Assembly: GCF_018139145.2 (NCBI RefSeq)
Contig: NC_059475.1
Coordinates: 18,418,937 to 18,482,936 of the forward strand
Reading direction: 5' to 3'
DNA: 64,000 nt
DNA from: Gymnogyps californianus
Lineage: Eukaryota > Chordata > Aves > Accipitriformes > Cathartidae
The translations under genes were made by a program, and so were the position numbers. The notes under the pieces were generated by a model. It saw only the letters and a program-made list of their open reading frames with translations, did no database searches and had not been told where the DNA came from. Shown here one piece after another: positions 35,473 through 44,724 of this stretch (positions are counted from its first letter, which is position 1; each line of letters starts with the position of its first letter).

Positions 35473-38400
35473 CCCAAGGAGAAAGGGGCAGTGAAGGCAC
35501 CTGATACCTCCCTATAATTAGAGACAGTTCTTTATCACTAATGCAACTGCCAGAGCACCTATATCCAATTTGGAAACACTAAAGTATTGCCCAGCTTCAT
35601 TAAATGATCCATCTGGCCCTCCTTTGTTCATTTCCCTACTATTTTTCCACTTTAATGAGCCCAGCTGGGTCAAACTGACCAGTTACTCCTGAGCAGGGAT
35701 CAGCCATCCCTCCATCCCCCAAGGAATCCGGTGCGTCAAGGGATCCAAAGACTCTCCACATATCAGTTTTCCCAGACAACCTCCTTCCAACCATGGGTAT
35801 ACTTAGCAACAGCAGTCATCCTAGCAAGGACCCTCGAGACTCCTCTAAGGATCTGGAGAATTCAAGACAGCTGGGGATAGACATGGCAAAGAAAAACCTG
35901 GGGCTTGCTAGTGCAGCAGAGCCTCTCCCCAGGCGGTGACCATACATGGGCTGCCAAGGGCTCCCTGCAGCTCATGGGGTGAGAAGCCCCAGAAGGAAGG
36001 AGATGGGGGAATTTGGGAGAAGCCAATATCTCATCTCAGACCCCATAGACAAGAGAAACTTGCCTCATGAGCCATGCTGCTGCTCAGGTGCAAATATCCT
36101 GCAGAGCACAGCCCAAGCTGTAGGGATGTGCACAGCCATGGGTGTAGCAACTACGGTCACGGCTACCTGAAGCCTCCAGAGCTTTATGGAGACTGCCCTG
36201 AGTAACAGACCCAATACATATTGGGTTATCTAGCCCTGGTGTAAGGCAGGCTTCCCCCACACCTTGAGCTCCCAACATCCCACCAAGGCAGGAGGGCTGG
36301 CTCCTTCATCCTGCACCATGTTGTCCCATCAGGGCAGGACAACCCAAGCAGCCACCTCCCCAGAGCCCCCCCCAGCTTCTCACTTCTTTTGGGAAGGCTT
36401 CACATCAGGCTCACACCACAGTGATTTCCTATATAGCAATTCCAGTTCGTGGAAGAGAGCATAACACCAGTTTGGTTTAGGGGGTGTTACGCTGGCTTCA
36501 GCAAGACTTTGCAAACGTGTCCCCATTTGTATGGGGAAACAGATTAAGCTCTGTCCAAGTTAGGATTTCTAGGACATTTTCTAATGCAAGCTCCTCTTCT
36601 CTATACACTGAGCACAGTTAAATAGATAAGGTTCGTTTAAGCACACCCAGCACCTTTTTTCTCCCCATATCTCCTCACTGTGCATTTACACCAGGGAGCC
36701 TTGGGATTTACTTTCCTGGCAGCTCCATCACAAGACTGACTCCTCACACCTCCAGCACACTTTAAGCTGTCTTAGGAGCACTGTCTTGACTCCATCTATA
36801 CACAGGTCAGCTTGAAGAGAGCTTTGTCCTCAAGTAGAGGAGATCAGAGAGCTGAGCTAGCCACAGGGTGAGAAAAGGTAGCCCCAAACAGCAAGTAAAC
36901 ACTTCCTTCCTCCATTTTGGGAGTGGAAATCACCAGAGCCTAGCAAGCGTTTAAGTAGTGCAAGTAAAAGCAGGAGAAGTTTAAAGCTGCACGTGAAACT
37001 ATTACACAAATTGGGAGTGAAAGTTATTCTCCGTATTTTAAAAACAATAAGGAAGTTGGTTTTGCTCGCTACTTTTACCATCAAGTTTCATATTTCATTA
37101 AAATTCTAAAATGCAGCTAGGGAGGAAAGGGTGCGCCACCCTACCATCAGTATTCACATACACACTTTTTAAACATGTTTCTAAAGGCTGTAAGAGTTGG
37201 AGTGCTACAGAACAGACCCCACCAGACAGCCTCTTATTTAGCTGAAACTCCAGCGGGAAACAGTGAAGGGAACAAGCTGACCCTGCCTTACCAGCAGCCC
37301 CCGCCACTGGCCCTGGCTGCACCGACATACCTGCGCCTGCCGCAGCAAGAGGGGAGCGGGAAGGCTCAATTGCCTTGGGCCACCCCCAGCATCTGCTCCT
37401 TCCTCCTGCAAGGTGAGCTGAGCCTGCAGCAGAGGCATGGCCAGGCTGGAGCAATGCTGGGAATCACATAGATCACACTGAAAAACCCCCACGCTCCCCC
37501 AGCACCCAAGGCTTCCCCTTTGTTTCAGTAGAGAGTCTTGCACAGAACGTTCCAGCACCTTTTGAAGCTTCTAGTCAAGTCTTCAGCCAAGGCTAATTGC
37601 TGTCAGATGTCAGCCAAAACACTTACTGCAACCGTTAGTGACAGGAGATGACACACCTTTCTCCTCTCATTGCCACTCAAGGTGGGGGGGGGGCTTCCTA
37701 TCAACATTAACTGTGCTGGCTTTCAGAAGCCTTGGGGAGAAATGCTAATGCAAGCTTTGAAGCTGGAGGCAAAAAATCAGGCAACCCCCCAAGCTCCCTG
37801 GGTGCTCAGCCTGAATGCAGTCCAAATCTGAGTACTTCTGGGTGATATACCTCGGCCAAGCTTATCTCTGTCTCCCTCTACCACAGACAGATGTGGTCTC
37901 TGCTACCGATTTTTCTTCTTTTAACCCCCATGGAAAGCTGTCTGCATTGGAGGGAACAGACCCCAAATTTTACAATCTCTGCTGATAAAGCAACAAAGCA
38001 GACCAGAGGCACAGGGAGATGTATAACCTCACAGCAACTAGCCTGAAACATTGCCAGGTTAATTCGGTTAGAGACATAGGGGACACAGCAAGAAATCAGA
38101 TGTGCCCAGCGATTGCTGCAAGGAGAGGAGGCAGCTGATCTCCACCCACTGGTCATAAAGATGGGGCTGATTTCAGCTGTGGAGCAGGTCCAGGTTGCCA
38201 GACCCCTCACTGAGCTTGCCTGCTGCTGAAGCTGCGGTTCCCCACTTGATCAAGCCCCTCCCAAGGACCTTGAGGTTCGAAGGAGATGAGACCTAAAGGA
38301 AGTCTAAGTTTCTCCCTAGCTGGAGGAGCTTGTCAAAAGCCTGCCGGAGCATCTGACCCATTTCAGCCTCATGGGTCATCATTGTTTTGGCCACGCATCC

Positions 38401-39459
38401 TCCTTTCCCACCCTCACCTCCCCAATTTCGCAGCCTCCCAGTTTCCCGGGACTGGAAGGCAGCTGTGGTGCTGGGGTACCGCGTCCCCGGGCCTCACCTC
38501 TCGCTCTCCCCAGGGAATTCATCTCCCACTTGGTTCGCACCTTCCGCACCCTTCTGGCACCCCTCTGAGTCTGACATCTTCTCCCCTGGCCAGCACGGTG
38601 GCCCCGCAGACAGCTCTGGTGCGAGGGTGCCACCGCTGTTTCGCTTTTCCTGTGCTCAGCAGAAGTGAGCTGTGCCGGAAACTTCATGGGCTGAGGGTTT
38701 GGGGGGATGGGAGAGGGGAAGGGGAAGGCAAATTTGGGGGTTTTTTGGTTTTTTAAAACTGTTGGGACTATTTTAAGGTGCCGGCAGCTCAAAATCGGGA
38801 AGTGCTGGGCTAATCCAAAAGGAAAGTGGGGGGCACGGACATCCCCATCATGGCAGGGAGAAGAGTGACCCACCACTCCCCCAGCTGCCCATGCCACTTT
38901 GTGGACAGCCAGCATCTCTAAACCGCAGCACCCTACAGTACGCCGGTACCAGGATGCTGCTGCAGGAGCTGCTGAGGTTGTCCTGACTTTGCACCTCTCA
39001 AAGCCTACTGCAGCTGAAGGGTCTGCTTCTGCCCTGCAGCTGTCACCCCTCACCTCCCTTCCCAGCTCTGCTCCTTCCCCACAGCTTCCTGCTGTTGCCA
39101 CTGTGGGTGGAGGTTCTCCAACACCTCCTGGGGCTTGGACTCTTGTCTCTTTGTCTCTTTGTCACTGGGGAAGAACATGGCCAGCAGCTGGTGGTACAGC
39201 CTGGTGGGAGGATGCCAGCAGAGCATGGTGGCACAGCCTCACTCTTTCCTCCCCGCAACAAGGGGGATGAGCATCCCCAGCTTCGGAGGGGGACCAACAG
39301 CAGAGAGGTCCCCCATCCCCATCCCTGCAGCACAGCCCCTGCCAAAGCCTCCCCATCCCCACCAGGACCCCCACGGCAGGGGCAGACCGTGCTGGCACCA
39401 TGGCACAAGTCAGGGTCCAGCCCCCCCAGGCAGGCAACACCCGCCTCTCCCGCCAAAGC

Positions 39460-39465
39460 TTTATT
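39460..39465 (-). terminator. TNNI2: TNNI2 polyadenylation signal AATAAA
   Basis: AATAAA on the minus strand (gtaaataaagc), about 130 bases past the stop codon, the only canonical hexamer close downstream. Cleavage expected near 39440. Confidence 0.75.
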
Positions 39466-39594
39466 TACACTGCTGCTGCCAGGACGCAGCTCTTCACAAA
39501 ACCAGTGAGAAATGGCACCCAGTCAGTGCCCTTGAGCCCGAGGGGGACGGCGGGGACAGGAGGGAGCAGACAATGGGTGTGGAGAGGCAGGTAC

Positions 39595-39693
39595 TTAGGA
39601 CTCGCCAGCCTCGAACATCTTCTTCCTGCCCTCCATGCCTGACTTCTCCTCGATGTTCTTCCTCCAGTCACCGACATCGCGGAGGTCTTTCTC
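39595..39693 (-). CDS. TNNI2: TNNI2 last coding exon
   Basis: 99 nt ending in TAA, residues 152-183: [20 protein letters not shown] then [12 protein letters not shown]. Acceptor ctcccccag at 39694. This is the second actin-binding carboxyl terminus. Confidence 0.98.
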   Translation of the reverse strand, partial: EKDLRDVGDWRKNIEEKSGMEGRKKMFEAGES

Positions 39694-42600
39694 CTGGGGG
39701 AGAGATGGGTACGTGGGTGCGAGCAGTGTCCCCTGGGGTGAGAATCCACCTAGGCAGGGCCCTTCACCTGTCCACCCATGGAAAACCCCGTGTCAGCTAG
39801 AGGAACCCAATTCCACCCATGCTGTACATCTTTTTGGGCTGCACCCTCCTTTTTCAACATCATTGGTGCCAGAGGAGGAAATGTTGAGCAGGAAGAACAT
39901 TACGGAGAAAGGCTCATGCTCAACCCTGTCTATCACACAGAGAGGTGTGAGTCCTGAAAAACGGGGGCCAGCTCCTGTATGGGCACAGGGGAGAGGGAAG
40001 GAGTACCTTCTCGGTGTCCTCCTTCTTGACTTGCTTCAGATTGGCTCGGAGGTCCATGCAGACCTTGTGCTTGGAGCCCAGCAGGGCCCGCAGCATTGCA
40101 TCAGCGGACATGCGCACCCTGCGCAGGGGCGGCCTCTTGAACTTGCCCCGCAGGTCAAAGAGCTTCTGGCTCAAGTCTTCCAGCTGCGAGGGGATGAAAT
40201 GAGGGGGGGCAGAGAGAGAGCGGGGCGTGGGTTTCATGAGACAGACCCAAGTGGTGCAGGGAGGCATGAAGGATGGGCTGAAGACTCCCCTGAAGGATGG
40301 CTCAGGGGGAAACTCACCTCCTTGATAGTCTTCTGTAGCTTCACCTCTGTGTCATACCTCTCCTCATCCACTGACTCTATCTTGGCATGAAGCTTTTTGC
40401 ACAGCTCCTGGGAGGAAAAGCAGAGAGGGATGTTGACTGCTAGGACCCACACACATGATTCCTCTCTCCTGACCACTCTAGCTCTGAAAGACCTCAATCC
40501 AGAAGACCAGATGGGGTCAAGACCAGATGGCGAAGGGTGGCTTGCAGGCCAGCTCCTCATCTCCATGCTACTGGCTTCATGCAAATGCTGCCTCAACACA
40601 TCGTTAGAAACGCAGCTTTCCTGCCAGCCAGACCAGGTTTTTTTGCAGAGAGACCCCAGCTGCCTCTCAAGTCAGTTCCACATCCAGCCAGCTCCAGGGC
40701 ACTCACAGGTGAGAAGGGGGTCAAGATGGGAAGGCCAATCTAGATCCACCAGGCTGACTGATGGAGACAAATCCTTTCTGCTCCGGCACAGTGAGAGGGT
40801 TAAAGAAGTCTTTACCTGAAGTTCCTGCATGGATCCTGGGAGCGACAGAGGAGGGCAATGCTCTGCCAGGTAGTTTTGTTTTTCCACTTCTTTAGCAGCT
40901 GCTTCTCTTTCTATTTCGGTGGCAGCGAGCTGGAGCATAGCACTCTGGAAGGCAGCAGGAGGATGGTCAGCACAGGGTGGAGGCAAGGGAGGGAGAGCCC
41001 TGACGGAGAGGCAGCTTGGGGAGCTCCCCATCAATACCAGCGTCTCCAAGCAAGGGATACTGGTGGGGACCCAGTAAGGAGTGGGGTGGGGGCCCCCCAC
41101 ATTGTGTATATCATGGCCTCTTCCAGGAAGAGGAGAGTGCCAAGAGCTGGCTGGCTTGGGATGGGAGATGGGATGGTCGGGACACACCTTACCCAGCCCC
41201 AGCAGTGCCACGTACCTTCAGGTGCTGCCGACGGGCAGTGGCTGCCCTCCTTTTTTTCTGCAAGTGGGAGGAACAACAGAAAAGCAGGTTATCGGACGCC
41301 CATTCCCCTTTCTGTTCCCCTTCCCCATGCAACCCCGCAGTCTGCCAGGGACCTGCAGTCCTGCCAGGGAGCTGGCTCCAGCTGGGATGGATAGCTTGAC
41401 ACACGGTTGGTCCCCAAACCAGTGGCACTCAAAGAAGAGGCTCCCTGCTGAACCCAGCTCTGCCAACCTCAGGTAGCTAAAACCTACGAAGTGCCTCAGG
41501 AAAAGATAATGAGGGTGACAAACTTGAAGATATGCATGTAAAGTACAACTTCAAACTTGGCTTCTTGGGACTTTTAGCCTTTTCTGTAATTTCCTCTTCA
41601 CTCAGACATGTGTTTTGCTTTGCACTCAAGCTAACGGCCCCGATGCCCCTGGGCTCTCAGGAGCTGTGGGATGTCTTTCTGAGCGGTCCATAGCACACCT
41701 GGTGAGAAGGACAACCAGGCAGGTGAAAACATGAAGGCTGTGTAATTTCTTGGAGCTGAAAAGACCCAGCGCAGGTGACACTGAAGGGGGTTTATCACAG
41801 CTGGAGGACAGACACGACTACAGGGTCTGCAGGCCTGGAGGCTGCTCTGGCCAGGAGAGGTGGGGGGCCACGAGGCTGCGGCTGCAAGACGCAAGCCAGC
41901 TCCCTCTTCCCTGGAATGCCAGGTGAGAAATAATTTGGGGAGCCTGGAAGACCAAGCCTGCCCTTCTGTACCCGTGATGTGCTGGAACAGCAGCAACAGG
42001 TCTCCTATTTATAAAAGAAGCTACAACTTTGATGTGCCGCTGCATTGCAGCTGTTTCCTCAGCATTTTGCCCAGAAGGCTGAGCAAGGCTGAGTGTGGCT
42101 GGTGCAGGGGAAATGCACCCTGACATCTGATATGCTGTGGTGGGGGAGCAGAAAGCAGCATTTGGGTGTGAGTCTGTGCTGCATAGAGGAGGAAGTGGAT
42201 AAGGATCTGCAGAGCAAAATGTAACAAAATCTGACATGTTTTGCATATGCAAATGGTGCTAACGCCCTCCTGACAGGGCTGGAGGGCTCTGCCGAGAAAA
42301 GGCATCCAGCTCAGAGATGCAGTGCACCATTAACCGGCAGGATTTTGCTCATATGAATCCAGGCAGGGGCCACAACAGAGCAGATCCCTTGAGCACTGTT
42401 AGCCCAGGGCTTGTTCTCCATCTGAAAACTGGTACCTTGGCAAAGAGTGCTCTCCCAGCCTTTTCTGGGGGCACTGGGTTTGATGGGGAATAAAAGCACC
42501 TGTTGGACATCAGCACCATATTGTGGAGTTTCTATGTGTCCCTGAAATCCTCTTTTCTCTCAGTGAGGACAAGGTTGAACTTGTGGTGTTTTGGACATAT

Positions 42601-43413
42601 GGGGAGATGCCAAGCAGAGATGAAGGATGGAGCAACTTGCTAAGAGGAGACACGGAGTGACAAAGCCACACACAACCCTCCCACACTTTCCCCTGCGTTT
42701 CCCCAGTCACCCCCAGGCTTCAAGCCCAGCCCTGCTCTGGCTCTGCCAGAAGCCAGGGAGAACTTGCTAAGGATGCAACCTCCACCCTGCTCACACTCCC
42801 CTGGATCCAGGTCTCCCTGGATTGCCTTTGAGAAGCGATTTGGGCAGTGGGCAAAAAATGAGGGGCTAGGTGTGGGGAAGGACGAGACGATGCTAGGCCA
42901 AGGGCTGGGTGGTGGATTGGTGATGGAGGAGAGGCAGCTCTGGACCACTGCCTTCCCAGCACCATCTCGTGGCCGAACTGGGGAAGCAGGAAAGGAGGGA
43001 AAAAAGCACATAATTCCAAGCCAGGAGACAGAAATGACCTTCAAAAGGTATTTTTCTTCTCCTTCCCATCTTTACCAGGAGGAGTCAGCAAGAAAGCCTT
43101 GCCATGAACCATTCTTCCCCTCCCACCCAGCAGCTGCTTTTCCTAAGGAGGAACGGTGAAGCCAGGACTGATGCCACGAGCATCACTAAAGAAAAAACCC
43201 CAGCAAGACACACTTACCTCGTCACTGTTCAGGAAGAGCAGATGGACAAGGAAGGGAACAAAGAGAAAGTGGAAAGGGGAGAAAAAGGTAGTTAGCATCC
43301 TAATTGGAAACAAGCAGAGGAATCTTAACAAGCATAAAAAGTTGGTGGTTGAACAAAAGTTTTAAATGCCAACAACATATTAGAGACAGAAAAATGGGAA
43401 CTTACTCAGCCAT
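39595..43413 (-). CDS. TNNI2: Troponin I, fast skeletal muscle (TNNI2)
   Basis: Inhibitory subunit of the thin-filament troponin complex. It holds actomyosin off until Ca2+-troponin C binds it. Seven coding exons fit exactly: 43406-43413, 43218-43224, 41216-41257, 40816-40944, 40318-40407, 40007-40183 and 39595-39693, giving 183 residues with stop TAA at 39597-39595. The protein starts [19 protein letters not shown]. Residues 20-62 hold the [11 protein letters not shown] troponin C-binding helix region, 63-92 pair with troponin T, 104-118 carry the inhibitory core [15 protein letters not shown], then the switch region, and it ends [11 protein letters not shown]. Length and sequence match chicken TNNI2 almost throughout from memory. 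No defects seen. Expected in fast muscle fibres, driven from a promoter near 44.7 kb and probably an intron 1 enhancer. Confidence 0.98.
40007..40183 (-). CDS. TNNI2: TNNI2 exon 7, inhibitory and switch regions
   Basis: 177 nt, residues 93-151. Contains the inhibitory core [12 protein letters not shown] and the switch segment [16 protein letters not shown], then [17 protein letters not shown]. Acceptor cccctcgcag at 40184, donor AAG/gtactc at 40006. Confidence 0.98.
40318..40407 (-). CDS. TNNI2: TNNI2 exon 6
   Basis: 90 nt, residues 63-92, [20 protein letters not shown] then [10 protein letters not shown]. Acceptor cctcccag at 40408, donor GAG/gtgagt at 40317. Part of the troponin I/troponin T coiled coil (IT arm). 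Confidence 0.97.
40816..40944 (-). CDS. TNNI2: TNNI2 exon 5
   Basis: 129 nt, residues 20-62, containing [20 protein letters not shown] and [20 protein letters not shown]. Acceptor ccttccag at 40945, donor CAG/gtaaag at 40815. Amino-terminal helix that contacts the troponin C carboxyl lobe. Confidence 0.97.
41216..41257 (-). CDS. TNNI2: TNNI2 exon 4
   Basis: 42 nt encoding [14 protein letters not shown] (residues 6-19). Acceptor ttgcag at 41258, donor AAG/gtacgt at 41215. Basic segment at the amino end of the troponin C-binding region. Confidence 0.96.
43218..43224 (-). CDS. TNNI2: TNNI2 micro-exon 3 (7 nt)
   Basis: Acceptor cctgaacag, exon TGACGAG, donor gtaagtg. It supplies the last base of Asp3 plus Asp4 and Glu5, joining exon 2 to exon 4 in frame and giving the expected acidic amino terminus. 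Confidence 0.92.
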
Positions 43414-43435
43414 CTTGCTTTAGATGGTTGTGAGC
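43406..43435 (-). CDS. TNNI2: TNNI2 exon 2 with start codon
   Basis: 30-nt exon: 22 nt of 5' UTR then ATGGCTGA (ATG at 43413-43411). Acceptor ttttcattgcag at 43436 with a long pyrimidine tract, donor GA/gtaagt at 43405. Only 8 coding nt. Confidence 0.92.
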   Translation of the reverse strand, partial: AHNHLKQDG

Positions 43436-44419
43436 CTGCAATGAAAACCAAGAAAAAAGGTTCACAATTATTCGTGCTGGTGGTGACTTTCTTGGGTTTA
43501 AAAACAAAGCAAGATTCCACTAGAAAAAAAAAAAGAGGAACAGGTTTGCTCTTATTTCCCAACTTCTCCAAATTTTCATCATATAGGGAACTAGGCTGCA
43601 GTTTGTGTACAAGAGCCAAACACGTGCCTACTCACAGCCACACAAACCTCAGCATCAGGGAACTTCTGGACCAGAACAAATGGTGCTGGGCCAGAACAAG
43701 GGAGATTTGTGACAGTAATTCCTGCAGGTATGTCTCTTGTTTGACCCCCAGGAAACCATTTTATGCAATGAAGGAAGAAGAGGAAAAAGCTATTTTCAGT
43801 TTACTACTTCATTTTGCCATGCCGTCTTGCCCCACTTCATGAACAAGAAATACCGCAAAGCCTGCGGAGGGTTGGCAGTGACCCCGGGTGGCAAGGAAGG
43901 ACTTCAGAGGATGCTGCTGCCAGTATATACACCCATTGCATGGCACAGGGGAGCCTGTTGCAACAACCTCAGCACAGATGATGTAGAACGGGGTTGAAAG
44001 TTGAGTTGGTAAAGGCACAAAGAGTTTCCCCAGACAAATCCTTGCATTTCCTTTAAGTGGAAGTTTTACAGGTACAACGCAGCATATTAGGGAAGAGCTG
44101 GAAGAGCACCTTTGTTTTGCTCTAAATTATTTCCCCATAAATACAATTTTACTTTTCTAGCAGAGCAATATCTCCTGCTTGTATCTCCTAATGGAAGGAT
44201 GCAGGAGTGTCAGCCAAGCTCAAACTAAGCTAGTCCTTTGCAGAGCAGGCAAGCCCCCGAAACACAGCCATCTGCAGACCTGGGAGGCTCTGTCAGGAGG
44301 TGAAGTGTTAACGGGGGCTCATGCCTGAGGGAGGAGGCACAGCTTGCAGGGCCAAGGAAACTTTATCCTGGAAAATGTGCAGGCCCATCACATTACTTTA
44401 GGGAGGAGGGGGGAAAAGT

Positions 44420-44600
44420 GCTTCTAAAAATGGTCAGGGAGCTGCAGAAGGAGCTGCAGCTGTCTCCTCGGACGGCAGCCTTTCCCCAGTGCCAGCCCCC
44501 GTGACTGAGGGAGGTCGGGGCGATGCAAAGCAAAAGCCACCGCAGGTGGCTGGGCTACAGCTGAGGGACAGGGCGGCTGAGGAACGCCAGCTATTTTTAC
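44420..44600 (-). promoter_or_regulatory. TNNI2: Candidate TNNI2 intron 1 muscle enhancer
   Basis: Within 180 bases just inside intron 1 there are several E-boxes (CAGCTG near 44457, CAGGTG near 44546, CAGCTG near 44560), a MEF2-like ctaaaaatgg near 44424 and a MEF2-like ctatttttac near 44591, both one base from consensus. Quail fast troponin I has an intronic regulatory element built from an E-box and a MEF2 site. Equivalence is inferred. Confidence 0.4.
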
Positions 44601-44604
44601 TTAC

Positions 44605-44680
44605 ATCCCTGCCCCATGCACGCACGCACCCACTTCAGCAGCAGCGATACTGAAGAAGCGAGGGGACAACGCCAGGCTGT
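44605..44680 (-). other. TNNI2: TNNI2 non-coding exon 1 (predicted 5' UTR)
   Basis: A perfect donor GAT/gtaagta lies at 44605/44604, and a TATA-like TTTAAA is at 44704-44709 on the minus strand, which puts the start near 44675. Avian fast troponin I genes have a non-coding first exon, and the ATG exon here has its own strong acceptor, so an upstream exon is required. The 5' boundary is inferred. Confidence 0.65.
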
Positions 44681-44699
44681 GGCTCGCTGCCTGCAACAT

Positions 44700-44722
44700 G
44701 GGCTTTAAATCACCTGTTCGGG
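44700..44722 (-). promoter_or_regulatory. TNNI2: TNNI2 core promoter: TTTAAA box with adjacent E-box
   Basis: Minus strand reads gaacaggtgatttaaagccc: an E-box CAGGTG directly upstream of a TATA-like TTTAAA. Myogenic bHLH factors bind E-boxes in muscle promoters (family knowledge). Function here is inferred from position. Confidence 0.5.
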
Positions 44723-44724
44723 GG

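Larger units (their letters stand above)
25990..39440. other. Intergenic region between LSP1 5' end and TNNI2 3' end
   Basis: About 13 kb with no exon I can support. It holds old repeat fragments (26330, 30365), a T16 run at 35457, a G-rich run near 37684 (tggggggggggc), and AT-rich blocks. The best candidate conserved non-coding block is 35500-35660. Open frames here are short or low in complexity. Confidence 0.6.

Noticed and set aside
38379..39101. 240-codon minus-strand frame just downstream of TNNI2
   Set aside because: No domain, no conserved splice structure, lies past the TNNI2 polyadenylation signal; Ala/Arg/Gly-rich.
39635..40390. 251-codon plus-strand open frame
   Set aside because: Antisense shadow of TNNI2 exons 6-8 and their introns.
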